This document shows, piece after piece, positions 46,083-53,605 of a DNA stretch of 64,000 bases. Source of the stretch: Sabulibacter ruber (GTDB taxonomy: Bacteria > Bacteroidota > Bacteroidia > Cytophagales > Hymenobacteraceae); the NCBI RefSeq assembly GCF_017355955.1, contig NZ_JAFFID010000001.1, positions 806,001-870,000 of the forward strand, in the 5' to 3' direction. The notes below the pieces were generated by a model. It was given only the letters and a program-made list of their open reading frames with translations, searched no databases and was not told where the DNA came from. Each line of letters begins with the position of its first letter. Position 1 is the first letter of the stretch. Both the position numbers and the translations under genes were made by a program.

Positions 46083-46712
46083 TTAATTCTGCCTTTGTTG
46101 TTTGAGAAGTTGCAGGGCGTCTTGCTCATTCTCCTGTTTCAGGGAAATCACAATCACTCCGTTTTTCGCCTTCTCTTTGTACTTGTTTTCTGCGGATTCC
46201 CCTTTTAAGACATTGATTGAGGAAATCCAATTGGGGTTAAGGGTAGAGATAGCTTCTTGGGCTAAAGTAAACTCCTCTTTTTTGGTTTTGATGATGTAGA
46301 GAGGTGCCTCGCTTGACAGAGGGGAGCCACACCTGAGTTTGATTGAGACGGCTGCGGCACCTTGGTCAAAAGCTTCTTCTGTTGGGCCCTGGGCCTGTAC
46401 TATTCGCAGGAACTCTCTTTCGTGCTCCTTTTTCAGGGAAATCAAAATGACTCCATGTTTCCCTTTTTCACCGAACCTTTGCGTAGCGTTTTCACCTTTG
46501 AAAACCTCCACTGAATTCAACCACTCAGGGTTCAGCTTTTCAAAAGCCGTTTTTGCGAGAGGCACCTGGGCTGAATCGGTTTTCAGCAGGTACAGGGGCG
46601 GGTTAGCTGAAACAATTCCTTTTTGGTTGGCAGTTGGGGGAATTATCTGTGCGCGAAGAACGGCCGGCATAAAGACAAACATTGCTACGGTGAGCAGGAG
46701 GAGCTTTTTCAT
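46083..46712 (-). CDS. Exported protein with two TonB-plug-like modules
   Basis: The protein has 209 residues with signal peptide MKKLLLLTVAMFVFMPAVLRA. Two repeats of about 75 residues each read PLYLLKTD ... LNPEWLNSVEVFKGENATQRF ... GEKGKHGVILISLKKEHE and PLYIIKTK ... LNPNWISSINVLKGESAENKY ... KEKAKNGVIVISLKQENE. The pattern (Pro-Leu-Tyr-hydrophobic, NP-x-W-hydrophobic-x-S-hydrophobic-x-V, GVIxIS) equals the plug-type module of TonB-dependent receptors, without barrel or enzyme. With the single-module neighbour it makes a small gene family here. Function is not known. Confidence 0.78.
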   Translation of the reverse strand: MKKLLLLTVAMFVFMPAVLRAQIIPPTANQKGIVSANPPLYLLKTDSAQVPLAKTAFEKLNPEWLNSVEVFKGENATQRFGEKGKHGVILISLKKEHEREFLRIVQAQGPTEEAFDQGAAAVSIKLRCGSPLSSEAPLYIIKTKKEEFTLAQEAISTLNPNWISSINVLKGESAENKYKEKAKNGVIVISLKQENEQDALQLLKQQRQN

Positions 46713-46741
46713 GGTTCTAAGAATTAAAGGAAGAAATTTGG

Positions 46742-47251
46742 TTATCCCCGTAACCGCTCCCCTAAATACGGCATCCAGGCATGATCGGCGTCTTCAATGC
46801 TGTCGCGCAGGAAAGAGATAAGCGAGGGTTTGAAGGGTTTGCGGAGAGGTTTCATGGCTACTTCCTCGGGGGTGCGGTCGCCTTTACGGGAGTTGCAGCG
46901 GGCGCAGGCGGTAATGAGGTTGTACCAGGTGCTCTGCCCACCCCTTGACCTCGGCAGCAAATGATCTAACGTCAGGTTCTTGCTGGAGCCGCAGTACTGG
47001 CAGCGGTTGCGGTCGCGGCGCATGATGTTTTGCCGCGTAAGCGAGATTCCTTTGTAGGGTACCCGCACGTACCTATGCAACCGGATCACCAGCGGCCTGG
47101 GATACGCCTGCCGAACCGTTCGGAGCAGGTTCAGCTGATCCTGCGCAATCATTTCCGCTTTCTCCAGGTACAGCAAAACGAAGGCCTTGTGCAGGCTGCA
47201 TGTAGCTATAGCGGTGTAATCTTGATTTAGTAGAAGCACTTTCTCATTCAT
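46742..47251 (-). CDS. HNH endonuclease family protein
   Basis: The protein has 169 residues. The N-terminal half (VLLLNQDYTAIATCSLHKAFVLL) is typical of this conserved HNH subfamily. The nuclease core has a zinc-binding CQYCGSSK (CxxC), LTLDHLLPRSRGG (HNH His), WYNLITACARCNSRK (Asn and second CxxC). Such genes are widespread in Bacteroidota and cyanobacteria without a restriction or intron context, and no mobile element flanks it here. The role is unknown; phage defence or DNA repair are guesses. Confidence 0.9.
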   Translation of the reverse strand: MNEKVLLLNQDYTAIATCSLHKAFVLLYLEKAEMIAQDQLNLLRTVRQAYPRPLVIRLHRYVRVPYKGISLTRQNIMRRDRNRCQYCGSSKNLTLDHLLPRSRGGQSTWYNLITACARCNSRKGDRTPEEVAMKPLRKPFKPSLISFLRDSIEDADHAWMPYLGERLRG

Positions 47252-47350
47252 ACGATTTCCTGCTCGTTAGATCCCTAAGTAAGATACGTAATTTTCTCTT
47301 ACAATAGATTTACTAACTGATTTTCAGGACTTCGTGTTACACGAGAACGT

Positions 47351-48127
47351 CTAGGGAAGGATTCTTTTGATGATTCTTAATTTATGGGAATAGCGTTTGC
47401 GCTCGCGGTTGTAGATGCCGTGGTGGTCTAGTTGGTCTATACGCACCTCGCCGGAGGCATGGATGATTTTCTGGTCTTCCAGCACAATGCCCACGTGGAT
47501 GATGCGACCTTCCTCGTTGTCAAAAAACGCCACATCGCCGGGACGGGTCTGGCTCACGAAATGCACCTCCTGCCCGTGCTCCACCTGCTGGTAGGCATCG
47601 CGCCAGAGCTGGTAACCGCACAGGCCGTACACCTGCTGCACAAACCCAGAGCAGTCAATTCCGAAGATGGATTTGCCGCCCCACAGGTACGGTGCCCGCA
47701 TGAACTGCAAGGCTATTTTCTGCAGGAAGTTCTCGCGGTACGGCAAGGCCGGATTGGTAGCCCTACCGTTGTACAGCATGCGCTCTTCTCCTACCCGAAT
47801 GCTCATACCGTCAAAGAACGGCAAGACGCTGCCCAAGCCAATAGGCGTCACGCAATTGGCGCTGCTCACGGTCTGCACAATGTCCATGGAACGGGCGTGC
47901 CTGGTTTCCCGCCATTCCTGGAAATAGGCATCGGAAACGGGAAAATGCTGCTTCAGGTCAATCCAGCCTTCGTAATCATCGGGGGCGTTCTTGATCTGAA
48001 TCCATTTTTCCTGGGTCTGCAGCACCGCATAGCACTCCCCAAATACCAATTGGGTGATCTGTTCGCTTCTATCAGACGGTTCGCGGCGCACGGGCACCAG
48101 GCTCAGTTTGCAAATCCCGAAGTTCAA
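47351..48127 (-). CDS. C40-family NlpC/P60 peptidase with bacterial SH3 domains
   Basis: The protein has 258 residues. SH3-like regions occupy about 1-140 (VPVRREPSDRSEQITQLVFGE, WIQIKNAPDDYEGWIDL). The NlpC/P60 domain follows with catalytic Cys in FGIDCSGFVQQVY, His in IIHVGIVLED and the third polar residue in the KIIHASGEVRID region. Relatives cut the gamma-D-Glu-diaminopimelate bond of peptidoglycan peptides. There is no signal peptide, which suggests cytoplasmic recycling of muropeptides. It follows smpB in direction, separated by element B locus 4. Confidence 0.92.
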   Translation of the reverse strand: MNFGICKLSLVPVRREPSDRSEQITQLVFGECYAVLQTQEKWIQIKNAPDDYEGWIDLKQHFPVSDAYFQEWRETRHARSMDIVQTVSSANCVTPIGLGSVLPFFDGMSIRVGEERMLYNGRATNPALPYRENFLQKIALQFMRAPYLWGGKSIFGIDCSGFVQQVYGLCGYQLWRDAYQQVEHGQEVHFVSQTRPGDVAFFDNEEGRIIHVGIVLEDQKIIHASGEVRIDQLDHHGIYNRERKRYSHKLRIIKRILP

Positions 48128-48130
48128 GGG

Positions 48131-48269
48131 TAATTAGGAATTAAGAATTGAGAATTAAGAATTTGGAATATCAGCACGCTGCTGGAAACAGGAATAGAGT
48201 AAGGAGATTGAAATGGGATGGTGATTCACCCATTCTTAATTCCTAATTCTCAATTCCTAATTGATTAAT
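48131..48269. repeat. Element B locus 4: inverted arms of 7-bp tandem repeats
   Basis: The left arm (48131-48166) is built of 7-bp units GAATTAA, GAATTGA, GAATTAA, GAATTTG. The right arm (48232-48269) is its inverted counterpart, overlapping the smpB stop codon. The left arm begins 3 bp before the start codon of the NlpC/P60 gene. The unit sequence differs from the other three loci, but the architecture is the same. Confidence 0.8.
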
Positions 48270-48738
48270 ACCGTTCGCGGGCCATTTCGCGTTTGACGTC
48301 GCGCTCTTTGATGTCTTCGCGCTTGTCATAGAGCTTTTTCCCTTTGGCCAGGGCAATCTCCACTTTGGCGAAGCCGCGGTCATTGATGAAGAGGCGCGTG
48401 GGGATGATGGTGACGCCTTGCTCCTGGGCTTTGTCGCGCAGTTGTTTCAGCTCTCGTTTGTTCAGGAGCAGTTTGCGGTCGCGGGTGGGCTCGTGGTTGT
48501 TGTAGGTGCCCTCAGAGTATTTGGAGATGGTAACCTGGTGCAAGAACAGCTCGCTGCCGTGGAAGGTGCAGTAGCCGTCGGTGAGGTTCACGTTCCCTTC
48601 CCGGATGGATTTGATCTCGGTGCCGCGCAGCATGATGCCGGCGGTGTATTTCACTAGAAACTGATATTCATAGGAGGCCCGCCGGTTTGAGATATTCACC
48701 GTTTTCTGCAGCCTGTCTTTCTCTTTTGATTTCGCCAT
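48265..48738 (-). CDS. smpB: SsrA-binding protein SmpB
   Basis: SmpB carries tmRNA to stalled ribosomes in trans-translation. The 157 residues have the oligonucleotide-binding core: NRRASYEYQFLVKYTAGIML, GTEIKSIREGNVNLTDGYC and the basic tail KLYDKREDIKERDVKREMARE. Its start follows the thioesterase stop directly, with no gap, so translation is coupled. The tmRNA gene itself is not in this window. Confidence 0.97.
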   Translation of the reverse strand: MAKSKEKDRLQKTVNISNRRASYEYQFLVKYTAGIMLRGTEIKSIREGNVNLTDGYCTFHGSELFLHQVTISKYSEGTYNNHEPTRDRKLLLNKRELKQLRDKAQEQGVTIIPTRLFINDRGFAKVEIALAKGKKLYDKREDIKERDVKREMARERY

Positions 48739-49134
48739 TTAGTTTCTACTGTTCTTCAAAAGTCGGTTGATCTTCTCTTTTTTCAAAATTTTTTGGCCGG
48801 TTTGGCCGGTCGCAACCACGCGTTCTTCGGCCTTTACGGTTATGTCACAGTGCAGCGCATTGCCCGTCAGGGATTTGAAAGACGCCTCCACTTCTAACGT
48901 TTCTCCCAAGAAAGCGGGGCTCAGGTGGTCAATGTGCACCATGGTACCAATGCCTTCCTCGTCTTCATCCTTCATCTCCAGCACAAACAGCCGCGAAGCC
49001 CATTCCATGGCCTGGGCCAGCGCGAAGGTGGAACAGACCGGGTGCACCAAGCCCGCTTCAAACTGCGCGAAATCTGCCTCGGTAACGGTTTTACGATACA
49101 CCTTGGTGTCTCCTTCTTTGAAAGGGTTCTGCAT
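48739..49134 (-). CDS. Hotdog-fold thioesterase-like protein
   Basis: The protein has 131 residues, a single hotdog domain with similarity to fluoroacetyl-CoA thioesterase-like proteins: FEAGLVHPVCSTFALAQAMEWA on the long helix, GTMVHIDHLSPAFLGETLEVEA and HCDITVKAEERVVATGQT. It should act on a small acyl-CoA thioester; the substrate is unknown. It is joined to smpB with no intergenic base. Confidence 0.82.
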   Translation of the reverse strand: MQNPFKEGDTKVYRKTVTEADFAQFEAGLVHPVCSTFALAQAMEWASRLFVLEMKDEDEEGIGTMVHIDHLSPAFLGETLEVEASFKSLTGNALHCDITVKAEERVVATGQTGQKILKKEKINRLLKNSRN

Positions 49135-49210
49135 AAAAAATGGGTTAGAGCACCAAGATTAGGAATTTCTACGGATATTCAGGCTTTCGGTCCATTCCTC
49201 TCACCATTCT

Positions 49211-50479
49211 ATGAAAACGCCCCTCCTGTGTTTGGCCTTTGCGCTCCTGGGCATCGGCTTTGCCTCCGGCCAAACCAAAACCGACAAGTTCCTGGCTCAA
49301 CTGCTGCAACAGCACCCCGAAAAATTCAAAACGTTTCTGGATCATCCGGAGAAGTATAAGATCCAGATTCTGTACACGCAGATTGACCGGGACAAGAACA
49401 ACAGGCCCTCTTTTAAGACCTACCATTACCAGGTAAACGCGGCCAATTACTTCAACCCGGCCAGTACGGTGAAACTGCCCGCCTCCCTCATGGCCTTGGA
49501 GAAAATCAATACGCTGAACGTTCCGGGGCTCACCAAAGAAACCGTCATGCTCACCGACAGCGCATACCAGGGCCAGACCAAGGTGCTGAAAGACCCCACC
49601 TCTGCCAACGGCTTTCCTTCCATCGCGCATAACATCAAAAAGATCCTGGTCACCAGCGATAATGACGCCTACAACCGCCTGTATGAGTTCATCGGGCAGG
49701 AACCTCTGAACGAAGGTCTGAAGGCAAAAGGCTACCGCAGTGTGCGTCTTCCCATTAGGCTATCCCGTTTTCTGCCTATAGAGCTGGACCAGTACACCAA
49801 CCCAGTGCGATTCCTGGAGAACGAAAAGGTAGTGTACCAGCAAGGCCTAGTGAAAAGCAACAAAGACTACAAGAATCCCACGCCTATCTTGATGGGCAAA
49901 GGCAACATGACCAACGACGACAAACTGGTGATGGAGCCCCGCGATTTTGCCTTCTCCAACACCTTTGCGCTGGAAGACCAACACCTGATGCTACGGGCGG
50001 TGCTATTCCCGGAAAGCGTGCCGGAAAAAAACCGGTTCAACCTTACCCCGGAAGATTACCGCTTCCTGTACCAGTACATGTCTCAGCTGCCGCGAGAAAC
50101 CGCCTACCCCGCCTACGACGAAAAAGAGTACCCCGATGCCTTTGTGAAGTACCTGCTCTTCGGCGGACCTACGCGCAAAAAGAGAATTCCGGAGCACATC
50201 CGCATCTTCAACAAGATAGGCCAATCGTTCGGGTTCCTGACAGACAATGCCTATGTGGTGGATTTTAAGAACAACGTGGAATTCCTGCTTACCGCCACCG
50301 TGCACGTGAACGAAGACGAGATCTACAACGATGGTGTGTATGAGTATGATACCCTCGGGTTCCCGTTCCTGCGGGACTTGGGCCAGGTGGTGTATGACTA
50401 TGAACTGAAACGCAAACGGAAGCACCAACCAGACCTAACCCGTTTTAAGCTTACTTACGACAAACCAGCCCTAAACTGA
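49211..50479 (+). CDS. Exported class A beta-lactamase-fold serine hydrolase
   Basis: The protein has 422 residues with signal peptide MKTPLLCLAFALLGIGFASG. The beta-lactamase-2 layout is recognisable: FNPASTVKLPASL (nucleophile Ser in S-x-x-K), ILVTSDNDAYNRL (SDN motif) and NKIGQSFGFLTDNAYVVD, the region where a KTG-type motif is usual but is replaced here. A role in peptidoglycan peptide processing or ester hydrolysis is as likely as antibiotic resistance. A strong terminator follows. Confidence 0.85.
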   Translation: MKTPLLCLAFALLGIGFASGQTKTDKFLAQLLQQHPEKFKTFLDHPEKYKIQILYTQIDRDKNNRPSFKTYHYQVNAANYFNPASTVKLPASLMALEKINTLNVPGLTKETVMLTDSAYQGQTKVLKDPTSANGFPSIAHNIKKILVTSDNDAYNRLYEFIGQEPLNEGLKAKGYRSVRLPIRLSRFLPIELDQYTNPVRFLENEKVVYQQGLVKSNKDYKNPTPILMGKGNMTNDDKLVMEPRDFAFSNTFALEDQHLMLRAVLFPESVPEKNRFNLTPEDYRFLYQYMSQLPRETAYPAYDEKEYPDAFVKYLLFGGPTRKKRIPEHIRIFNKIGQSFGFLTDNAYVVDFKNNVEFLLTATVHVNEDEIYNDGVYEYDTLGFPFLRDLGQVVYDYELKRKRKHQPDLTRFKLTYDKPALN

Positions 50480-50480
50480 G

Positions 50481-50530
50481 ATAAAGCAGAAGCCCCGCCT
50501 GAAATTAACCAAGCGGGGCTTCTGCTTTAT
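50481..50530. terminator. Bidirectional intrinsic terminator
   Basis: ATAAAGCAGAAGCCCCGC and its exact complement (18 bp each) surround a 14-nt loop. It lies between the convergent serine hydrolase and 79-aa genes. Confidence 0.9.
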
Positions 50531-50542
50531 TAGGGAATTTAC

Positions 50543-50782
50543 TCAGTGGCTGCCGGTAGAGGCACCGTCTACATCGCCGCCGTCTTCTACGCTGGTGTTG
50601 CCTCTGCGGCCGCTTCCGCCGGTGATGATGCCTGGATTGTCCTTGATCGCATCATTTGGGTTATCGTTCACGTCATCAGGCAACGGCAGCTTGCCCACTG
50701 CTTGTGGGGTACGGCCAGGTTCTGCCTGGTTGCTCACGGTATTTTGTTTATTGTCCAGGTTCGGATTTTTCTCGTTCTCCAT
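50543..50782 (-). CDS. Small acidic low-complexity protein, 79 aa
   Basis: The ATG at 50782 gives 79 residues; an in-frame extension to 50890 lies upstream of a natural-looking start and has no family feature. The protein is rich in Asn, Asp and Gly (LPDDVNDNPNDAIKDNPG, then GGSGRRGNTSVEDGGDVDG) and has no hydrophobic core, so it is probably disordered. I do not recognise it. Small proteins of this composition are often seen in this family of bacteria, but a function is not known. Confidence 0.6.
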   Translation of the reverse strand: MENEKNPNLDNKQNTVSNQAEPGRTPQAVGKLPLPDDVNDNPNDAIKDNPGIITGGSGRRGNTSVEDGGDVDGASTGSH

Positions 50783-50893
50783 CTCAGTAGTGCTTAGTTG
50801 AAAAAACTGTTTACCTCTAAGAATACGGGAAACACTTACGAACGGATATGCTTTTGCTCCCGACAAGCATCTAACCATGGAAGACCTCACCTA

Positions 50894-50931
50894 TTTTAAA
50901 CTTCTTTTTAGAAAATCAGCCTTAAAACAGG
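50894..50931. repeat. Element A copy 21
   Basis: TTTTAAACTTCTTTTTAGAA then AATCAGCCTTAAAACAGG. The right half is close to ideal. Confidence 0.65.
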
Positions 50932-50944
50932 ATACTGATTCTTA

Positions 50945-51934
50945 TTAAAAGGAGAGCGATTCCCCAATGCCCAGGGCCTTCAGGTTCCCTCCTATTTTCC
51001 CCTCGGCTTCCAGTTGTTTAATCCAGCGGAGCGGTTCTCCCAAAGGCTCGTCAGACAAATCGAAGGTGCCGTAGTGCATAGGCACCAAGGTTTTCCCGCC
51101 CAAATCTTTGAAGGCCTGCACCGCCTCCACCGGATTAGTATGGCTGGGCTGCATGATGAACGCCGGACTATAAGCGCCAATGCCCAGAATGCAGGTGTCT
51201 ATCTTGGGGAACAGTTGGCTGATCTCCTTATAATGTTGGTCGTACCCCGAGTCGGCTCCGAAGTAGAGCGTGTGGTTTGGGGTCTGCAGCATAAAACTGC
51301 CCCACAAAATGGTGTCATTGTCGTTCATGCCGCGCTTGTGCCAGTGCAGGGTAGGAAGGTAGGCTACCTTTGGCTGTTGCTCCGGTAGTTTATACTGCTG
51401 GTACCAACCGGCTTCGTAGATGGGCGTATTGGGCAGCCAGGGCTTGATGAGGGTGGCCATTTTCAAGGAAGTGAGCACCTTGAAGGAATGACTTTCCAGA
51501 AGCGTTTTGAGGCTGCTTTTGTCACAATGGTCAAAATGCCCGTGCGAGAGCAGCACATAGTCAATGGATGGCAGTTCCTCGGGCTTCACCGGAAACGGCA
51601 CTTTCCGCTTCTTCAACGACACGTTGTAGAACAAAGGATCGGTGAGGAACGTGACGCCGCCTAACCTAATGAAAAACGTGGCGTGCCCCAGCCACACCAG
51701 GCCATCTTGCTTGCTTTGCAGAAACGGCCTCGGGTCTATCACATGTGGCAACCAGGCATCCTGCTTTTTTTCTTCTTTCTGGGGGTTTGGGCTTACCATC
51801 CAGCGCAGAGCAATCAAGAGGGATCGGTTAGGGTCCTGGAACTCGTTTTTGAATTTGCCCTGGGCAAAGGCGTTGCCCTGCCAACCGGGTTTAATGATGG
51901 GAAGCTCTGGGTTGCTTAATTTCTCGTCTGCCAT
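50945..51934 (-). CDS. NAPE-PLD-like metallo-beta-lactamase-fold hydrolase
   Basis: The protein has 329 residues. The MBL domain begins at about residue 78 (LVWLGHATFFIRLGG, FLTDPLFYNVSL); metal ligands are in LLSHGHFDHCDKSSL (HxHxDH), PTLHWHKRGMND (His), YFGADSGYD (bridging Asp) and PMHYGTF (last His). This order matches the N-acylphosphatidylethanolamine phospholipase D/RomA-like group, some members of which act on phospholipids. It has no signal peptide. The natural substrate is open. Confidence 0.9.
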   Translation of the reverse strand: MADEKLSNPELPIIKPGWQGNAFAQGKFKNEFQDPNRSLLIALRWMVSPNPQKEEKKQDAWLPHVIDPRPFLQSKQDGLVWLGHATFFIRLGGVTFLTDPLFYNVSLKKRKVPFPVKPEELPSIDYVLLSHGHFDHCDKSSLKTLLESHSFKVLTSLKMATLIKPWLPNTPIYEAGWYQQYKLPEQQPKVAYLPTLHWHKRGMNDNDTILWGSFMLQTPNHTLYFGADSGYDQHYKEISQLFPKIDTCILGIGAYSPAFIMQPSHTNPVEAVQAFKDLGGKTLVPMHYGTFDLSDEPLGEPLRWIKQLEAEGKIGGNLKALGIGESLSF

Positions 51935-52029
51935 AGGAGGTAACGCACAGGCGCGCTGCGGAAATCAGGGTTGAAGTTGTGGTAACGTAAACTCATGTAT
52001 ACGTCGGGAAGTTGAAGCAAAAGTTACAA

Positions 52030-52065
52030 ACAAAAAAGCCCGACCAAAGAGCCGGGCTTTTTTGT
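52030..52065. terminator. Intrinsic terminator between the SpmAB-fusion and MBL genes
   Basis: ACAAAAAAGCCCG pairs with CGGGCTTTTTTGT (13 bp), with A- and T-runs on either side. It probably ends the leftward SpmAB transcript. Confidence 0.9.
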
Positions 52066-52070
52066 GTAAT

Positions 52071-52108
52071 CTGTTTTTGGCCTATTTCAGGTAAATCAGT
52101 TCTAAATC
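52071..52108. repeat. Element A copy 22
   Basis: CTGTTTTTGGCCTATTTCAG then GTAAATCAGTTCTAAATC, directly after the terminator and 9 bp from the SpmAB stop. Confidence 0.62.
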
Positions 52109-52116
52109 TGGTACTC

Positions 52117-53349
52117 TTAATGGAAGAACAGGTACGCCAGCCAGATGGCGGCAATGATCCCGATTAAATCTGCAATCAAACCGCAGGTGACTGCGTAACG
52201 GGTTTTCTTTACGCCTACGGAGCCAAAATATACCGCCAGGATGTAGAACGTGGTTTCGGTGGAGCCTTGGATTACGGCGGCCACATTGCCCACGAAGGAA
52301 TCCACGCCGTAGGTTTTCATCGCATCCACCATCAGGCCGCGGGCGCCGCTGCCGCTCAGCGGTTTCATCAAGGCCACGGGAAGGGCCGGCACAAAATCGG
52401 TGTTGAAGCCCAGCCACCCAAACAGCGACCCGATTCCGTTTACCAGAATATCCAACGCCCCGGAGGCCCGGAATACGCCAATGGCCACCAGCATCGCCAC
52501 CAGGTACGGGATGATGGAAACGGCCACGCCAAAACCATCTTTCGCGCCTTCAATAAAGGCTTCGTACACGTTCACCTTTCGCACCAGCGCCAAGGTAATA
52601 AAGGAGATAATCACCGAGAACAGGATGATGTTGCTAGCCACCGAAGAAATAGTAGCAATGCGCTCCTGCGTGATGGTGCTGAAATAATAGATCAGGCCAC
52701 CAATCAATAAACCAAGCGTACCTAAATAAAGTAGCACCACTTTGTCCAAAAGGTTGATGCGCTGGTAAATGGCCACGGCAATAAGTCCGCCCAGCAAAGA
52801 GAAGAAAGTCCCCAGCAGAATAGGAATAAACACTGCCGAGGGATCCACAGAGCCCATCTGCGCCCGGAACACCAGTACGCTGATCGGGATCAAAGTAAGG
52901 CCGGCGGTGTTGAGCACCAGGAACATGATCTGGGCGTTGGAAGCCGTTTCTTTGTCAGGGTTCAGTTCCTGGAGTTCCTGCATGGCTTTCAGGCCCAAAG
53001 GGGTTGCGGCGTTATCCAGCCCCAGCATGTTGGCCGAGAAGTTCATCAGAATAGAGCCGAAAACCGGGTGGTTTTTAGGAATCTCCGGAAAAAGACGGTT
53101 AAAGAACGGCCCTACCGCCTTGGCGAAAATGGCCACAATGCCGCCGCGCTCCCCTACTTTCATCAAGCCCAGCCACAGGGTCATGACACCGGTAAGGCCT
53201 AGGGAAATCTCAAAACCGGTTTTGGCGCTGTCAAAGGTGCTGGCAACTATTTTCTGGAAAACCTCAACATCCTGAAAGAAGATAAGCTTGAAAAGGGCAA
53301 TGCAGAAGGCGATCAGGAAAAACGCCACCCACAAATAATTTAAAACCAT
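52117..53349 (-). CDS. Nucleoside recognition (Gate) domain protein, SpmA-SpmB fusion
   Basis: The protein has 410 residues and about ten membrane segments in two homologous halves. The first half (about 1-200; FEISLGLTGVMTLWLGLMKVGE, NMLGLDNAATPLGLKAM, FLVLNTAGLTLIP) is SpmA-like; the second (about 225-410; EAFIEGAKDGFGVAVSIIPYLV, SGSGARGLMVDAM, IQGSTETTFYILAVYFG) is SpmB-like. In spore formers these are two genes; here one polypeptide is made by a non-sporulating organism. The Gate family fits a transporter, but the substrate is unknown. Its start codon lies 7 bp from an element-B arm. Confidence 0.9.
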   Translation of the reverse strand: MVLNYLWVAFFLIAFCIALFKLIFFQDVEVFQKIVASTFDSAKTGFEISLGLTGVMTLWLGLMKVGERGGIVAIFAKAVGPFFNRLFPEIPKNHPVFGSILMNFSANMLGLDNAATPLGLKAMQELQELNPDKETASNAQIMFLVLNTAGLTLIPISVLVFRAQMGSVDPSAVFIPILLGTFFSLLGGLIAVAIYQRINLLDKVVLLYLGTLGLLIGGLIYYFSTITQERIATISSVASNIILFSVIISFITLALVRKVNVYEAFIEGAKDGFGVAVSIIPYLVAMLVAIGVFRASGALDILVNGIGSLFGWLGFNTDFVPALPVALMKPLSGSGARGLMVDAMKTYGVDSFVGNVAAVIQGSTETTFYILAVYFGSVGVKKTRYAVTCGLIADLIGIIAAIWLAYLFFH

Positions 53350-53356
53350 GCGAGAG

Positions 53357-53605
53357 GAATGAGTGATTGAGTGATTGCGAGAATGGTTGTAGGTTGAAGC
53401 TGCGTCAATTACGGGCCCTCACGATTGCTTTTGACCGTAGTTCTGACACAACATGCCGGAAAGATACACAGCCGCCATAAAAAAACCGCTACTCTCTTTA
53501 GAGACCAGCGGTTTTTCTCTTTTGAAATTCATATTAGAAATAAGAAGGATGAGCGAAAACGGATTTGCACATTCACTCATTCTCCCATCCACTCAATCAC
53601 TCATT
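53357..53605. repeat. Element B locus 3: inverted tandem-repeat arms
   Basis: The left arm (53357-53386: GAATGAGTGATTGAGTGATT then GCGAGAATGG) and inverted right arm (53570-53605: CATTCACTCATTCTCCCATC then CACTCAATCACTCATT) bracket the whole gap. The right arm runs into the stop codon of the epimerase gene. A terminator hairpin lies between the arms. Confidence 0.82.
53481..53516 (-). terminator. Terminator after the epimerase gene
   Basis: AAAAACCGCT pairs with AGCGGTTTTT around a 16-nt loop that contains a short CTCTTTAGAG hairpin. It should end the DUF1611-epimerase transcript. Confidence 0.8.

Noticed and set aside
46742..47251. HNH gene as part of a mobile intron, restriction or retron system
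   Set aside because: No methylase, reverse transcriptase, inteins or intron signals; it belongs to a common free-standing HNH family.
47432..48133. 233-aa rightward frame opposite the NlpC/P60 gene
   Set aside because: Opposite strand of a gene with complete catalytic motifs; composition is that of a mirrored frame.
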